Origin: VXYL01 sp965116345
Lineage (GTDB): Bacteria > Pseudomonadota > Gammaproteobacteria > Pseudomonadales > Azotimanducaceae
Length of the DNA stretch: 64,000 nt
Reading direction: 5' to 3'
NCBI GenBank assembly: GCA_965116345.1
Contig: OZ220680.1
Span: 2,418,001 to 2,482,000 of the forward strand
Positions 29,130 through 36,631 of this stretch are shown here, in pieces. The translations under genes were made by a program, and so were the position numbers. The notes below the pieces were generated by a model that did no database searches, was not told the origin of the DNA, and worked only from the letters and a program-made list of their open reading frames with translations. Positions within the stretch are counted from its first letter, which is position 1. Every line of letters starts with the position of its first letter.

Positions 29130-30776
29130 TCAACGCCCGGGTGGCAGGGTCATGCCCTCGCCGGACTCGAGCTGGAAGAATCCGTTGACGCACCCTTCGG
29201 CCTCCATGAACTTGCCGACCGCCGTCGCGCTGGCGCGAATGTCTCCGTTCGGTGTCCAGTTGACGAATAGCCGGTCGTCGAGGACTTCCGTGGTGATGTT
29301 CTCGGTGTCGAACGCCTCCTTGGGCGCGTTGACAATGCTGACCCCGATGTCTCGTGCCGCCGCCGGATCGGCTGCGGGGCAGACGCCCGTGATCGACGTT
29401 GCCAGGTTAAGGGGCTTGGCCTCGAACGGCAGGACATCGGGCGTGACCACGACCTCCGTGGTCAGCTTCAGCGGCGTGGGTGCGCCCACGTGGTACGTGA
29501 GTTCAAGGAACCACGCGCTCCAGCCGCGTTCGGGCGCTGGAACACGGGCCGTGTACAGGCCCCGGACATCCGCTTCGACCGGGGTGCTGGTGAACGCGGG
29601 ACCCAGGATGGCGAGGCGGAAGTCCCGTGCTTCCGGATTGGTTGCCTGCCAGAGCAGTACGCGCTGCGGTTGATCCAGCGGCATCACCTGTAGCGTCCCG
29701 TCGACGCCATGTGTCCATGAGAACCGGGGCGGTCGACGAGCATTGACGACTAGCCAATGGAAGGCGGCTGCCGTATCGAGGGCATCGGTTCCGTACATGC
29801 TGTGCGGCGCGTTCGGGACATACCGGAGGTAGTTCTCGCCGCGCAGTTCGTCCCAATAGAACCGCGACGAATCGGGCAGAAAGAACTCGTCGCCGGTGGC
29901 GTTGAGGAGAAGCTTGGGAACGGTCACCCGATGCCGGTACCGGTATGGGTCCGCAATCCACATCAGCTCGTTCACCGCCTTCTCGCCGAGACGCGGCAGA
30001 ATCCCGTGCAAGGTGAAGTCGGCCACGGCTTGCGAGAAGTGCCCGTACGCCTCGAAGTGATGGCGCATCGATGCCTCCATGTTGAGCACATCAAATACGA
30101 TTGGTGCGATGGCCACTACCCGCTCGTCCACCGCAGCCGTGAGCCAGGATGTCCAACCCCGTTTCGAACCGCCGGATACCACGAACCGCTCGACGTGTCG
30201 TTCGCCTCCCGCCTCCGTCGCCATGACGGCGGACACGGTATCCATGGCGCGCACGGCGCTCTTTGTCATGGCGTCGAGGACGAGTCGTTTGGGTCCGTCA
30301 TCCGTCAAGGACCGTGCCCAGTTGTAGGCGATCAAGTCGTCCTCCCAACGCGGCACGCCGTCGCCGTCGAAGGACAGGGGCTGGTTGGGAACCATGCCGA
30401 GCTCGGCCACCACCGATCCGGTGGCGTTCGCGATGGCGACCATCCCCGGATTCGCCTCCTCGGGCACTTCCTCGGTGTTTGAGCCACCCTGGATGTAGAG
30501 AAAGGCGATGTCGGTGGAGACCGTGGCCGGAATGGACAGGCGAAGCCAGTGGCGCCACTCCGTCCGGTCGACCTCGGCATCGGTGAGCCAGTGCTGCGAC
30601 ACCATGTCCACGACGACGATGCGGGTGCCTTCGACCTCGTTCGTCGCGGCGATCTTCCAGGCGTGGCTCCCGTCGACCTTGTCGATGTAGTCGTCCAGCG
30701 CCGTCCGCGAGGCAAGCTCGGCAGCGACCGTCGACAAGGACATGCCGACGATCAGCATCGCAAGAGTAGTGCGCAT
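29130..30776 (-). CDS. PhoPQ-activated pathogenicity-related (PqaA-type) exported hydrolase
   Basis: From the ATG at 30776 the protein has 548 residues and a clear signal peptide (MRTTLAMLIVGMSLSTVAA). GGATCGG lies upstream of the ATG. The mature part matches the PqaA/PhoPQ-activated family, an alpha/beta-hydrolase-like group: VVSGGSKRGWTSWLTAAVD carries the GxSxxG-like nucleophile, and NATGDEFFLPDS with PNAPHSMYG supply the probable Asp and His. It should be periplasmic or secreted. A longer frame exists to 30944, but it overlaps the divergent amidohydrolase promoter and lacks a signal. Confidence 0.85.
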   Translation of the reverse strand: MRTTLAMLIVGMSLSTVAAELASRTALDDYIDKVDGSHAWKIAATNEVEGTRIVVVDMVSQHWLTDAEVDRTEWRHWLRLSIPATVSTDIAFLYIQGGSNTEEVPEEANPGMVAIANATGSVVAELGMVPNQPLSFDGDGVPRWEDDLIAYNWARSLTDDGPKRLVLDAMTKSAVRAMDTVSAVMATEAGGERHVERFVVSGGSKRGWTSWLTAAVDERVVAIAPIVFDVLNMEASMRHHFEAYGHFSQAVADFTLHGILPRLGEKAVNELMWIADPYRYRHRVTVPKLLLNATGDEFFLPDSSRFYWDELRGENYLRYVPNAPHSMYGTDALDTAAAFHWLVVNARRPPRFSWTHGVDGTLQVMPLDQPQRVLLWQATNPEARDFRLAILGPAFTSTPVEADVRGLYTARVPAPERGWSAWFLELTYHVGAPTPLKLTTEVVVTPDVLPFEAKPLNLATSITGVCPAADPAAARDIGVSIVNAPKEAFDTENITTEVLDDRLFVNWTPNGDIRASATAVGKFMEAEGCVNGFFQLESGEGMTLPPGR

Positions 30777-30919
30777 CCGATCCCCGTTCGGTCCGCTGAA
30801 CGCGCCAGCATACCTGACAACGAATGGCCGACCGCGCATCCCGACAGCGCGTGGTGGCCGGCTGCATCCTCGGTTCTGTATCGTTGCCGTTCGCAACCGA
30901 TCACTGGAGCAATCTGTAG

Positions 30920-31933
30920 ATGCCCTATCCCGAGAACGCCCCATTGGAGGAGTGGCTCGCCCAGGAGAAGCCGGAGGACGTCCTGGAACCGGGCTTGCCG
31001 ATCATCGATCCCCACCACCATCTGTGGGACATGCGGGGGACGGACGCCCCCTGGGAGCAGAAGGTCTACTTCTGCGAAGAGATGTCCGAGGAAATCCACA
31101 CCTCCGGCCACAACGTCGTGCAGACGGTCTTCGCCCAGTGCGGCGCGTTCTACCGCGCCGATGGCCCGGAGGAGATGCGCTGCGTCGGCGAGACGGAGTT
31201 CGTCCACGGCGTCGCCGCGATGAGCCAGTCCGGGAAGTACGGCAACATGCGGCTGTGCACGGGGATCTTCAGCGCGGCGGATCTTCGCCTCGGCACGGGT
31301 GTGGAGCCGGTACTCGAGGCGCATCTCGCCGCGTCGCCGAACTTTCGCGGCGTCCGCACCCCCTTTCCCTCGGATCTCAACGCCCAATTCCAGGAAGGCT
31401 ACGCGCTCTTGGCCAAGTACAACCTGAGCTTCGACAACTACTCGCCCGACTACGAGCGTCTGCCCACGCTTGCGAAGCTCGCGGCGGCACATCCGGAAGT
31501 GCCGATCATCGTCAACCACCTCGGCGGCAAGATCGATTCCGACGCGGATCCGGAGACGGTTTCCCGTTGGCAGGAGTGCATCGACTCGATCGCCGGCTGT
31601 GCCAACGCCGTCATCAAGTGTGGGGGCGCCCAGCAGCGGGCCGGCTTGGCCTGGGAGCCTCCGTTCCACATGCACCAGCGCGACGAAGGCCCCCTGGGGT
31701 CCGAGGAACTGTGCGAACTGCTCTTTCCGTACTATCGCTACGCCATCGAAGCCTTCGGACCGGACCGCTGCATGTTCGAAAGCAACTTTCCGGTGGACAA
31801 GGAATCGGTTTCCTACCGCACCCTGTGGAACCTGATGAAACGCATCGCGCGAAAGATGGGCCTCAGCGAAACGGAAAAGACGTCGATCTTCAGCGGCACC
31901 GCCGCACGGGTCTACCGTCTGCCGTACGCGTAG
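30920..31933 (+). CDS. Amidohydrolase-2 family (TIM-barrel) metal-dependent hydrolase
   Basis: The 337-residue protein opens its catalytic core with DPHHHLWD near residue 31, the metal-binding HxH of the ACMSD/amidohydrolase-2 group. NHLGG (about residue 197) and ESNFPVD (about residue 290) supply further metal or catalytic residues. Such enzymes hydrolyse lactones or decarboxylate ring-cleavage products. GGAG lies 11 bases before the ATG. It diverges from the PqaA-type gene with 143 bases between starts. Confidence 0.9.
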   Translation: MPYPENAPLEEWLAQEKPEDVLEPGLPIIDPHHHLWDMRGTDAPWEQKVYFCEEMSEEIHTSGHNVVQTVFAQCGAFYRADGPEEMRCVGETEFVHGVAAMSQSGKYGNMRLCTGIFSAADLRLGTGVEPVLEAHLAASPNFRGVRTPFPSDLNAQFQEGYALLAKYNLSFDNYSPDYERLPTLAKLAAAHPEVPIIVNHLGGKIDSDADPETVSRWQECIDSIAGCANAVIKCGGAQQRAGLAWEPPFHMHQRDEGPLGSEELCELLFPYYRYAIEAFGPDRCMFESNFPVDKESVSYRTLWNLMKRIARKMGLSETEKTSIFSGTAARVYRLPYA

Positions 31934-32199
31934 CGCGGCGTGTGCGAGGCGTGTGCCTACTCGCGGATCCAGCCCGCCCCCCGATGCTCGGCGCAATCAG
32001 ACCTTCGCTAGCGGCATTCTCACGTCGGGCCGCAGCGAACTCGCACTCGTCCGATGGCGATACGCTTACGGTGATTCGTTGACCACGGGTGTATGGTTCA
32101 GTCCAACGCTGCACACGTAGGCGTTGACCGTCGCAGTCGGATTCGCTCTCACGCGATTCGTCTTTTGGTCAACGCAGGAAGTAACAACCATGGCACTAG

Positions 32200-32478
32200 T
32201 GTCCCGTCAACCCTCAAATGTCGCGTCAGTGGTCGCCGGAGCGTTCCTCGCAAGGCGCAGTCGCGAAATCGTACCGGGGTACGTCGAGCGTCTGCAACGG
32301 TCCGTCGCAAGCGACGGGGGCGAGGGGTGCTCCGGCGTCCACCCGAAGGGCGCGCCCGCAAGCGCCCATCCGCGTTGTTGGCGCCTCTCGACGTATGCCC
32401 GATATGCCTTCGAGACGCCGCCTAGCGGACTGGACGCTTGCGGACGCGCTGACGCGACATTTGAGGGTTGACGTGACA
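32200..32478. mobile_element. 279-bp MITE with 30-bp terminal inverted repeats and CTAG target duplication
   Basis: The left end (32200-32229) and the right end (32449-32478) are inverted repeats of 30 bases with one mismatch (TGTCCCGTCAACC... versus TGTCACGTCAACC... read inward). CTAG flanks both sides (32196-32199 and 32479-32482), a typical YTAR-type 4-bp target duplication, as made by IS5- and IS701-family transposases. The interior has no transposase. The element would move only with a transposase supplied elsewhere. Confidence 0.85.
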
Positions 32479-32814
32479 CTAGAAGTCCTCGTCCTTAGCA
32501 TCACGCAGATCACCGCCATCGTCGCATTGGGGTTTTTCCTCTGGCACGTCTTCAGTAAGCGATTCGATGCAATCGACTCTCGCTTCGAGAAGGTGGACGA
32601 ACGCTTCGGGAAGGTGGATGAGCGTTTCGAGAAGGTGGACGAACGGTTCGAGAAGGTCGACCAGAGATTCGACACGCTCGCGACCGATATGGCAGGCCGG
32701 ATCAGCGAATTGGCGAAGGGCCACCAGAGCCTTGCCCGAGAGCTGTCGGAGTTTCGCGGCGAAGTGCGCGGGCGGCTGGACGCGCTCTTGTCTCGACACG
32801 TGGCCGACACCTGA
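32473..32814 (+). CDS. Small membrane-anchored coiled-coil protein, start supplied by the MITE
   Basis: As now arranged, translation would begin at a GTG (32473) inside the right terminal repeat, with GAGGG 5 bases upstream. This gives a 113-residue protein with an N-terminal membrane helix (ITQITAIVALGFFLWHVF) followed by five tandem heptads of the type RFEKVDE (about residues 30-65) and a further helical tail (LARELSEFRGEVRGRL). The heptads are encoded by near-identical 21-base repeats. It is probably an inner-membrane coiled-coil protein of unknown function. The present and ancestral products would differ only at residue 2. Confidence 0.7.
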   Translation: MTLEVLVLSITQITAIVALGFFLWHVFSKRFDAIDSRFEKVDERFGKVDERFEKVDERFEKVDQRFDTLATDMAGRISELAKGHQSLARELSEFRGEVRGRLDALLSRHVADT

Positions 32815-32858
32815 CCTGCGTTCGCCTGCAGTACTCCCGAAAACCTCGAACCTCGTCC

Positions 32859-33644
32859 ATGACCCAAGACACGTTCTACACCGACCACTGGCGGCAGATC
32901 GACGACGAACGCGTGGCCCGCTACGAACGCATGTTCGTGTGGCGCGAGGGACACGCAACCTTGCTCGCTCCCCTCGATCTCCGCGCCGGATCCCGCGTGT
33001 TGGACTACGGCTGCGGCCCCGGTTTCGTCGCCGAGGGAATGACGGGGACCGTCGGCGCCACCGGTCGCGTCTTCGGCGTTGACCTCAATGCCCGATTCGT
33101 CGAGAAGGCGTCGAAACGCAATTCGGGGTCGGCGAATGTGTCCTTTCACTTGGTCGACGGCAACCACATCCCCCTTGCCGACGCCTGCGTGGATCGCCTC
33201 TTGTGCAAGAACGTTCTCGAGTACGTCCCGGATGTCCAGACCACGCTCGCCGAGTTCCGACGCGTTCTCGAACCGGGCGGTCGTCTGCTCCTGATCGATA
33301 GCGACTGGGGATTCGTCGCCGTCGAGCCCTGGGGCAGGGAGCGCACGAAACGCTTCTTCGATGCCGCGGCACCGGCGTTCAGGGAACCGGAGATCGGTCG
33401 GAAGCTGCGCTCCCACCTACTCGTTGCCGGATTCGATCAAGTCGATGTGCGCGTACAGGCAGGGGTCGACATCGAGGGCGGCAGCCTGCTCGTGCTTCGC
33501 AACATGGCGAGCTATGGACGTGAATTCGACTCCATGCCCGCCGATGGGATCGACGCGATGCTTGACGAAGCGACAGCGGCCGTCGACGACAACCGCTACC
33601 TGTTCTGCCTACCGCAGTTTCTCGCGACGGGAGTCAGGCCTTAG
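32859..33644 (+). CDS. Class I SAM-dependent methyltransferase
   Basis: The 261-residue protein has motif I RVLDYGCGPGF (about residues 46-56), VDLNARFV, a VDGNHIPLAD segment and RRVLEPGGRLLLIDSDW, all standard for methyltransferase-11 enzymes. A C-terminal arm (about 200-261) may help in substrate recognition. It starts 44 bases after the coiled-coil gene on the same strand. Methyl acceptor unknown. Confidence 0.88.
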   Translation: MTQDTFYTDHWRQIDDERVARYERMFVWREGHATLLAPLDLRAGSRVLDYGCGPGFVAEGMTGTVGATGRVFGVDLNARFVEKASKRNSGSANVSFHLVDGNHIPLADACVDRLLCKNVLEYVPDVQTTLAEFRRVLEPGGRLLLIDSDWGFVAVEPWGRERTKRFFDAAAPAFREPEIGRKLRSHLLVAGFDQVDVRVQAGVDIEGGSLLVLRNMASYGREFDSMPADGIDAMLDEATAAVDDNRYLFCLPQFLATGVRP

Positions 33645-33671
33645 GGCAGAACACTGGATTCGCGCTGGGTG

Positions 33672-34415
33672 TCACTCCACCGCAGGCTTCACAAGCTTGT
33701 AGAGCACACGGTCGGTTTTGCCGCGGATCGCCTCTTCGAACACGTTGGACGTGCGGTCGTCGTCGGGGTTGCGGAGCATGTCCGACGACGTGACCTCGAA
33801 GCCCGCCGCTTCGATGATCGGCCAAGCCGTTGCATGGTTCAGCCGGTGCAGCGTGGTGTTGTCCTTGTCGGCATCACCGTAGTGATCGATGAGGCCTAGC
33901 ACACCGCCGGGTTTCAGCAACGTCTTCACCGCCGCCAGGAAGTCGACCGCCGCCTGGTCACCGCCCATGTTGTGCACATCGTGGAAGTTGAGCGCGGTCA
34001 GCGCGGCATCCAGAGTGCCGGCGGGGATACCGGTGTCCTGAAGATCGCGGTCGACGCGCTCGACGTTGGCCAAGCGACCGTCCGCCAGGCGCGTGGCCAT
34101 GGCCTTGTCGTAGTAGCCGTCGCGGAACTGCAGGAACATCGGCGGGTTCTGTGCATAGACCTTGCCTTCCGGCCCGACGGCAATGGACAACACCTCGGTA
34201 TACCAGCCGCCCGAAGCGACCAGGTCCATGACGGTCGTGCCCGGACCGATGCCCAGCCAGGCCAACACCTCGGCCGGTTTGCGTCCGGCATCGCGCGCCC
34301 GGTCTTCCTCGGAACGGCTTTCCGCAGCCAGGGCGGCCGCCAAGTCGGCTTGGGCCGTCGTGGGTATCGCCACAGTCGTCAACACGATCACGGCAAACAG
34401 GTATCGGGCTTTCAT
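33672..34415 (-). CDS. Exported class I methyltransferase-like protein
   Basis: From the ATG at 34415 (GGAG 9 bases upstream) the 247-residue product has a signal peptide (MKARYLFAVIVLTTVAIPTTAQA). A methyltransferase fold follows: TTVMDLVASGGWYTEVLS resembles motif I, and LKPGGVLGLIDHYGD resembles the later strand. A SAM methyltransferase exported from the cytoplasm is odd, since SAM is not expected in the periplasm; several gammaproteobacteria nonetheless encode similar exported proteins. It may be a non-catalytic relative. It converges with the preceding methyltransferase gene. Confidence 0.8.
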   Translation of the reverse strand: MKARYLFAVIVLTTVAIPTTAQADLAAALAAESRSEEDRARDAGRKPAEVLAWLGIGPGTTVMDLVASGGWYTEVLSIAVGPEGKVYAQNPPMFLQFRDGYYDKAMATRLADGRLANVERVDRDLQDTGIPAGTLDAALTALNFHDVHNMGGDQAAVDFLAAVKTLLKPGGVLGLIDHYGDADKDNTTLHRLNHATAWPIIEAAGFEVTSSDMLRNPDDDRTSNVFEEAIRGKTDRVLYKLVKPAVE

Positions 34416-34554
34416 CCCATTGTTCTCCTTTGGTGGGTCAAAGGCGGCGAACCGTAGCACGTCCGCGTACGCCAATCCGTCCTGCCTCGCTCGGCGAATC
34501 ACCCGACATGGAACAACCCCGCCGGATCACATAGGCTCACTCGGTAAACAGTTG

Positions 34555-35334
34555 ATGGAAGACACCATCGAGCCAACAGACAGTGCCCTGACGGACGAGG
34601 ACAAGTTCCTGTTCGATCTACGCGGCTTCATCATCGTCCGCAGTGTATTGAGCGTCGCCGAGTGTGACGACCTCGTCCGACTCGCCGACGACGTCTGGCC
34701 CCGGCAGCCGGATGACGGGCCGTACCGACGGTTCAACGGCATCTCGTCCTGGGGCCAGCGTTTCGTCGATCTCATGGATCACGACAAGCTGCTGCCCTAT
34801 CTCGTCGAGCTAGTCGGCAGCCGGCTGCGCATCGACCACGACTACTGCATCTTCATGCGCAAGGGAGCGGGTTCGCACACGCTTCACGGCGGTCCTTGGC
34901 GGTACGAGTCGGACCACTGGTACCGCTACCACGACGGCGTGATGCGCAACGGTCTCACCGTGGCCACCTGGAACCTCACCGACGTCGGACCCGGCGACGG
35001 CGGCTTCGTCTGCGTTCCCGGCAGCCACAAGTCGAATTTTCTCCAGCACATGCCGAGAGACGTCGCGCGGTTCGAACGCGGGGAGGACTGGGTCGTGCAG
35101 CCGAGAATGGCCGCCGGCGACGTGCTGATCTTCACCGAAGCCCTGATCCACGGCACCGCCGCGTGGACCGCCGATCACGAACGCCGCACGTTCCTGTACA
35201 AGTACAGCCCGCCTCATTCGACTTGGGCCAGGCGGCCCTACGATCCCGCGGAGTTCCCCGAAGCAACGGATCGACAACGACGACTCATGGCACCGCCGTC
35301 TGTGGAAGCCCATCCGCGGGTGATGGACACCTGA
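34555..35334 (+). CDS. Phytanoyl-CoA dioxygenase (PhyH) family protein
   Basis: The 259-residue 2-oxoglutarate/Fe(II) dioxygenase begins with a helical N-terminus (DEDKFLFDLRGFIIVRSVLS) and has DHDYCIFMRKG, HTLHGGPW and GFVCVPGSHKSNF. A distal histidine follows in ALIHGTAAW. The order is that of the PhyH fold, although the first iron motif is HGG-like rather than a plain HxD, as in some marine PhyH subgroups. The ATG at 34555 is preferred over an upstream frame that would overlap the convergent exported gene. Substrate unknown. Confidence 0.85.
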   Translation: MEDTIEPTDSALTDEDKFLFDLRGFIIVRSVLSVAECDDLVRLADDVWPRQPDDGPYRRFNGISSWGQRFVDLMDHDKLLPYLVELVGSRLRIDHDYCIFMRKGAGSHTLHGGPWRYESDHWYRYHDGVMRNGLTVATWNLTDVGPGDGGFVCVPGSHKSNFLQHMPRDVARFERGEDWVVQPRMAAGDVLIFTEALIHGTAAWTADHERRTFLYKYSPPHSTWARRPYDPAEFPEATDRQRRLMAPPSVEAHPRVMDT

Positions 35335-35550
35335 TCAACTCCCTGAACCGTCGTCGCAACATAGGTCGACACGCTGCCCTGGGTTCGCCGACGACGCGAC
35401 CGGCATGGCGTATGATCGGATGGTCGACCAACCATTGGTCTGGTCGTCGCGATCACGGTTGTTGTGATCGTTGCGGCATGATCGGCCCTGCCCATTCAAA
35501 CAACCGCCAGAAGACGAGCAGGCAGTGGGCCCGCAGGACGGGAAGGCTCT

Positions 35551-36537
35551 ATGGAACACCGTAACTTCGGCGATACCGACCTCAGCTGCTCGGTGGTTGG
35601 TTTCGGCACTTGGGAAATGGGTGGCACCCAATACGGCGACATCGACCTCAAGGCAGCCGTCCGCGCCGTCGAAATGGCCGTCGACCACGGCATCACCCTG
35701 TTCGATACCGCCGAGGTCTACGGCCCGTTCACGTCCGAGGAGTTGCTTGCCAAGGGTCTGGGCGCGCGCCGCAAGGACGTCGTCGTGGTCACCAAGGTCG
35801 GATTCGCCTATCGGGACGACGACACCCGCGGTCGGGATGCCTCGCCCGCCAACATCACGGTTCACGCCGAAGATTGCCTGCGTCGCCTGGACACCGACTA
35901 CATCGACCTGCTGCTGATCCACTGGCCGGATCACAAGACGCCCCACGACGACACGATCGGCGCACTCGAGGCGCTAAAGGACGCCGGGAAGATCCGTCAC
36001 TACGGCGTCTCCAACTACGACGTGCCGATGATGCGCGAGTGCGAACGGCATGGGCATCTGACCGCCAACCAGGTTGGCTACCACCTGTTCGACCGTCGCA
36101 TGGAGGCTCACGTCCTACCGTTCTGCGGCGAGGCGGGAATCGGCTTCATGTCCTACGGCAGCCTCGGCTTCGGGCTCTTGACGGGTGCGATGACGCCCGA
36201 GACCACCTTCGTGGACTGGGATTGGCGCAGCGCGGGCAAGGCATTCGGGTTGCCGCTTTTCGAGGCCGAGCACTTTCGAGCGGAGCTTCGCGTCGTCGAC
36301 AAGCTCAAGGCGTTCGCCGCCGATCGCGGCAAGTCCGTCGCCCAACTGGCCATCGCCTGGGTACTGGGCAACCCGGCGCTGACGGTCGCCCTGGTCGGCA
36401 TGCGAAACGAACGCGAACTCGAAGAGAACACCGCGGCGGCGGACTGGCAATTGAGCGAAGACGATCGGCACGCCATCGACCGGATCTTCGAGCAGGAAGG
36501 CGTCCCGACCTACGTGGATGAACCCCAAGCCAGATAA
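35551..36537 (+). CDS. Aldo/keto reductase
   Basis: The 328-residue NADPH-dependent reductase has the catalytic tetrad in the usual places: Asp and Tyr in FDTAEVYG, Lys in VVVTKVGF, and His in LLIHWPDHKT. The C-terminal cofactor segment reads ALVGMRNERELEENTAAADW. It acts on carbonyl groups of sugars or xenobiotics in the cytoplasm. GGGAAGG lies 5 bases before the ATG. Confidence 0.93.
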   Translation: MEHRNFGDTDLSCSVVGFGTWEMGGTQYGDIDLKAAVRAVEMAVDHGITLFDTAEVYGPFTSEELLAKGLGARRKDVVVVTKVGFAYRDDDTRGRDASPANITVHAEDCLRRLDTDYIDLLLIHWPDHKTPHDDTIGALEALKDAGKIRHYGVSNYDVPMMRECERHGHLTANQVGYHLFDRRMEAHVLPFCGEAGIGFMSYGSLGFGLLTGAMTPETTFVDWDWRSAGKAFGLPLFEAEHFRAELRVVDKLKAFAADRGKSVAQLAIAWVLGNPALTVALVGMRNERELEENTAAADWQLSEDDRHAIDRIFEQEGVPTYVDEPQAR

Positions 36538-36631
36538 GGGCGTCAAAGTTCCACCGAGCCGGCGACGATTAGCAGTCACTCCGCGCCACTGCTTGAGTTC
36601 CGCGGATATCCGCGGGTAAAGGAACAGATCG

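Larger units (their letters stand above)
32190..32814 (+). other. Ancestral small-protein gene interrupted by a MITE
   Basis: Removing 32200-32478 plus one CTAG copy joins ATGGCACTAG (from 32190) to AAGTCCTCG. This restores a frame that starts MALEVLVLSITQI with AGGAAG 8 bases upstream of the ATG. The intact ancestral gene is therefore readable, split at its third codon by the element. Confidence 0.8.

Noticed and set aside
32218..32472. Upstream extension of the coiled-coil gene through the MITE.
   Set aside because: The extension is non-coding element sequence; the ancestral start before the element and the GTG in the right repeat explain the gene better.
32587..32670. Tandem 21-base repeats as a CRISPR array.
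   Set aside because: There are no unique spacers; the repeats encode heptads of a coiled coil.
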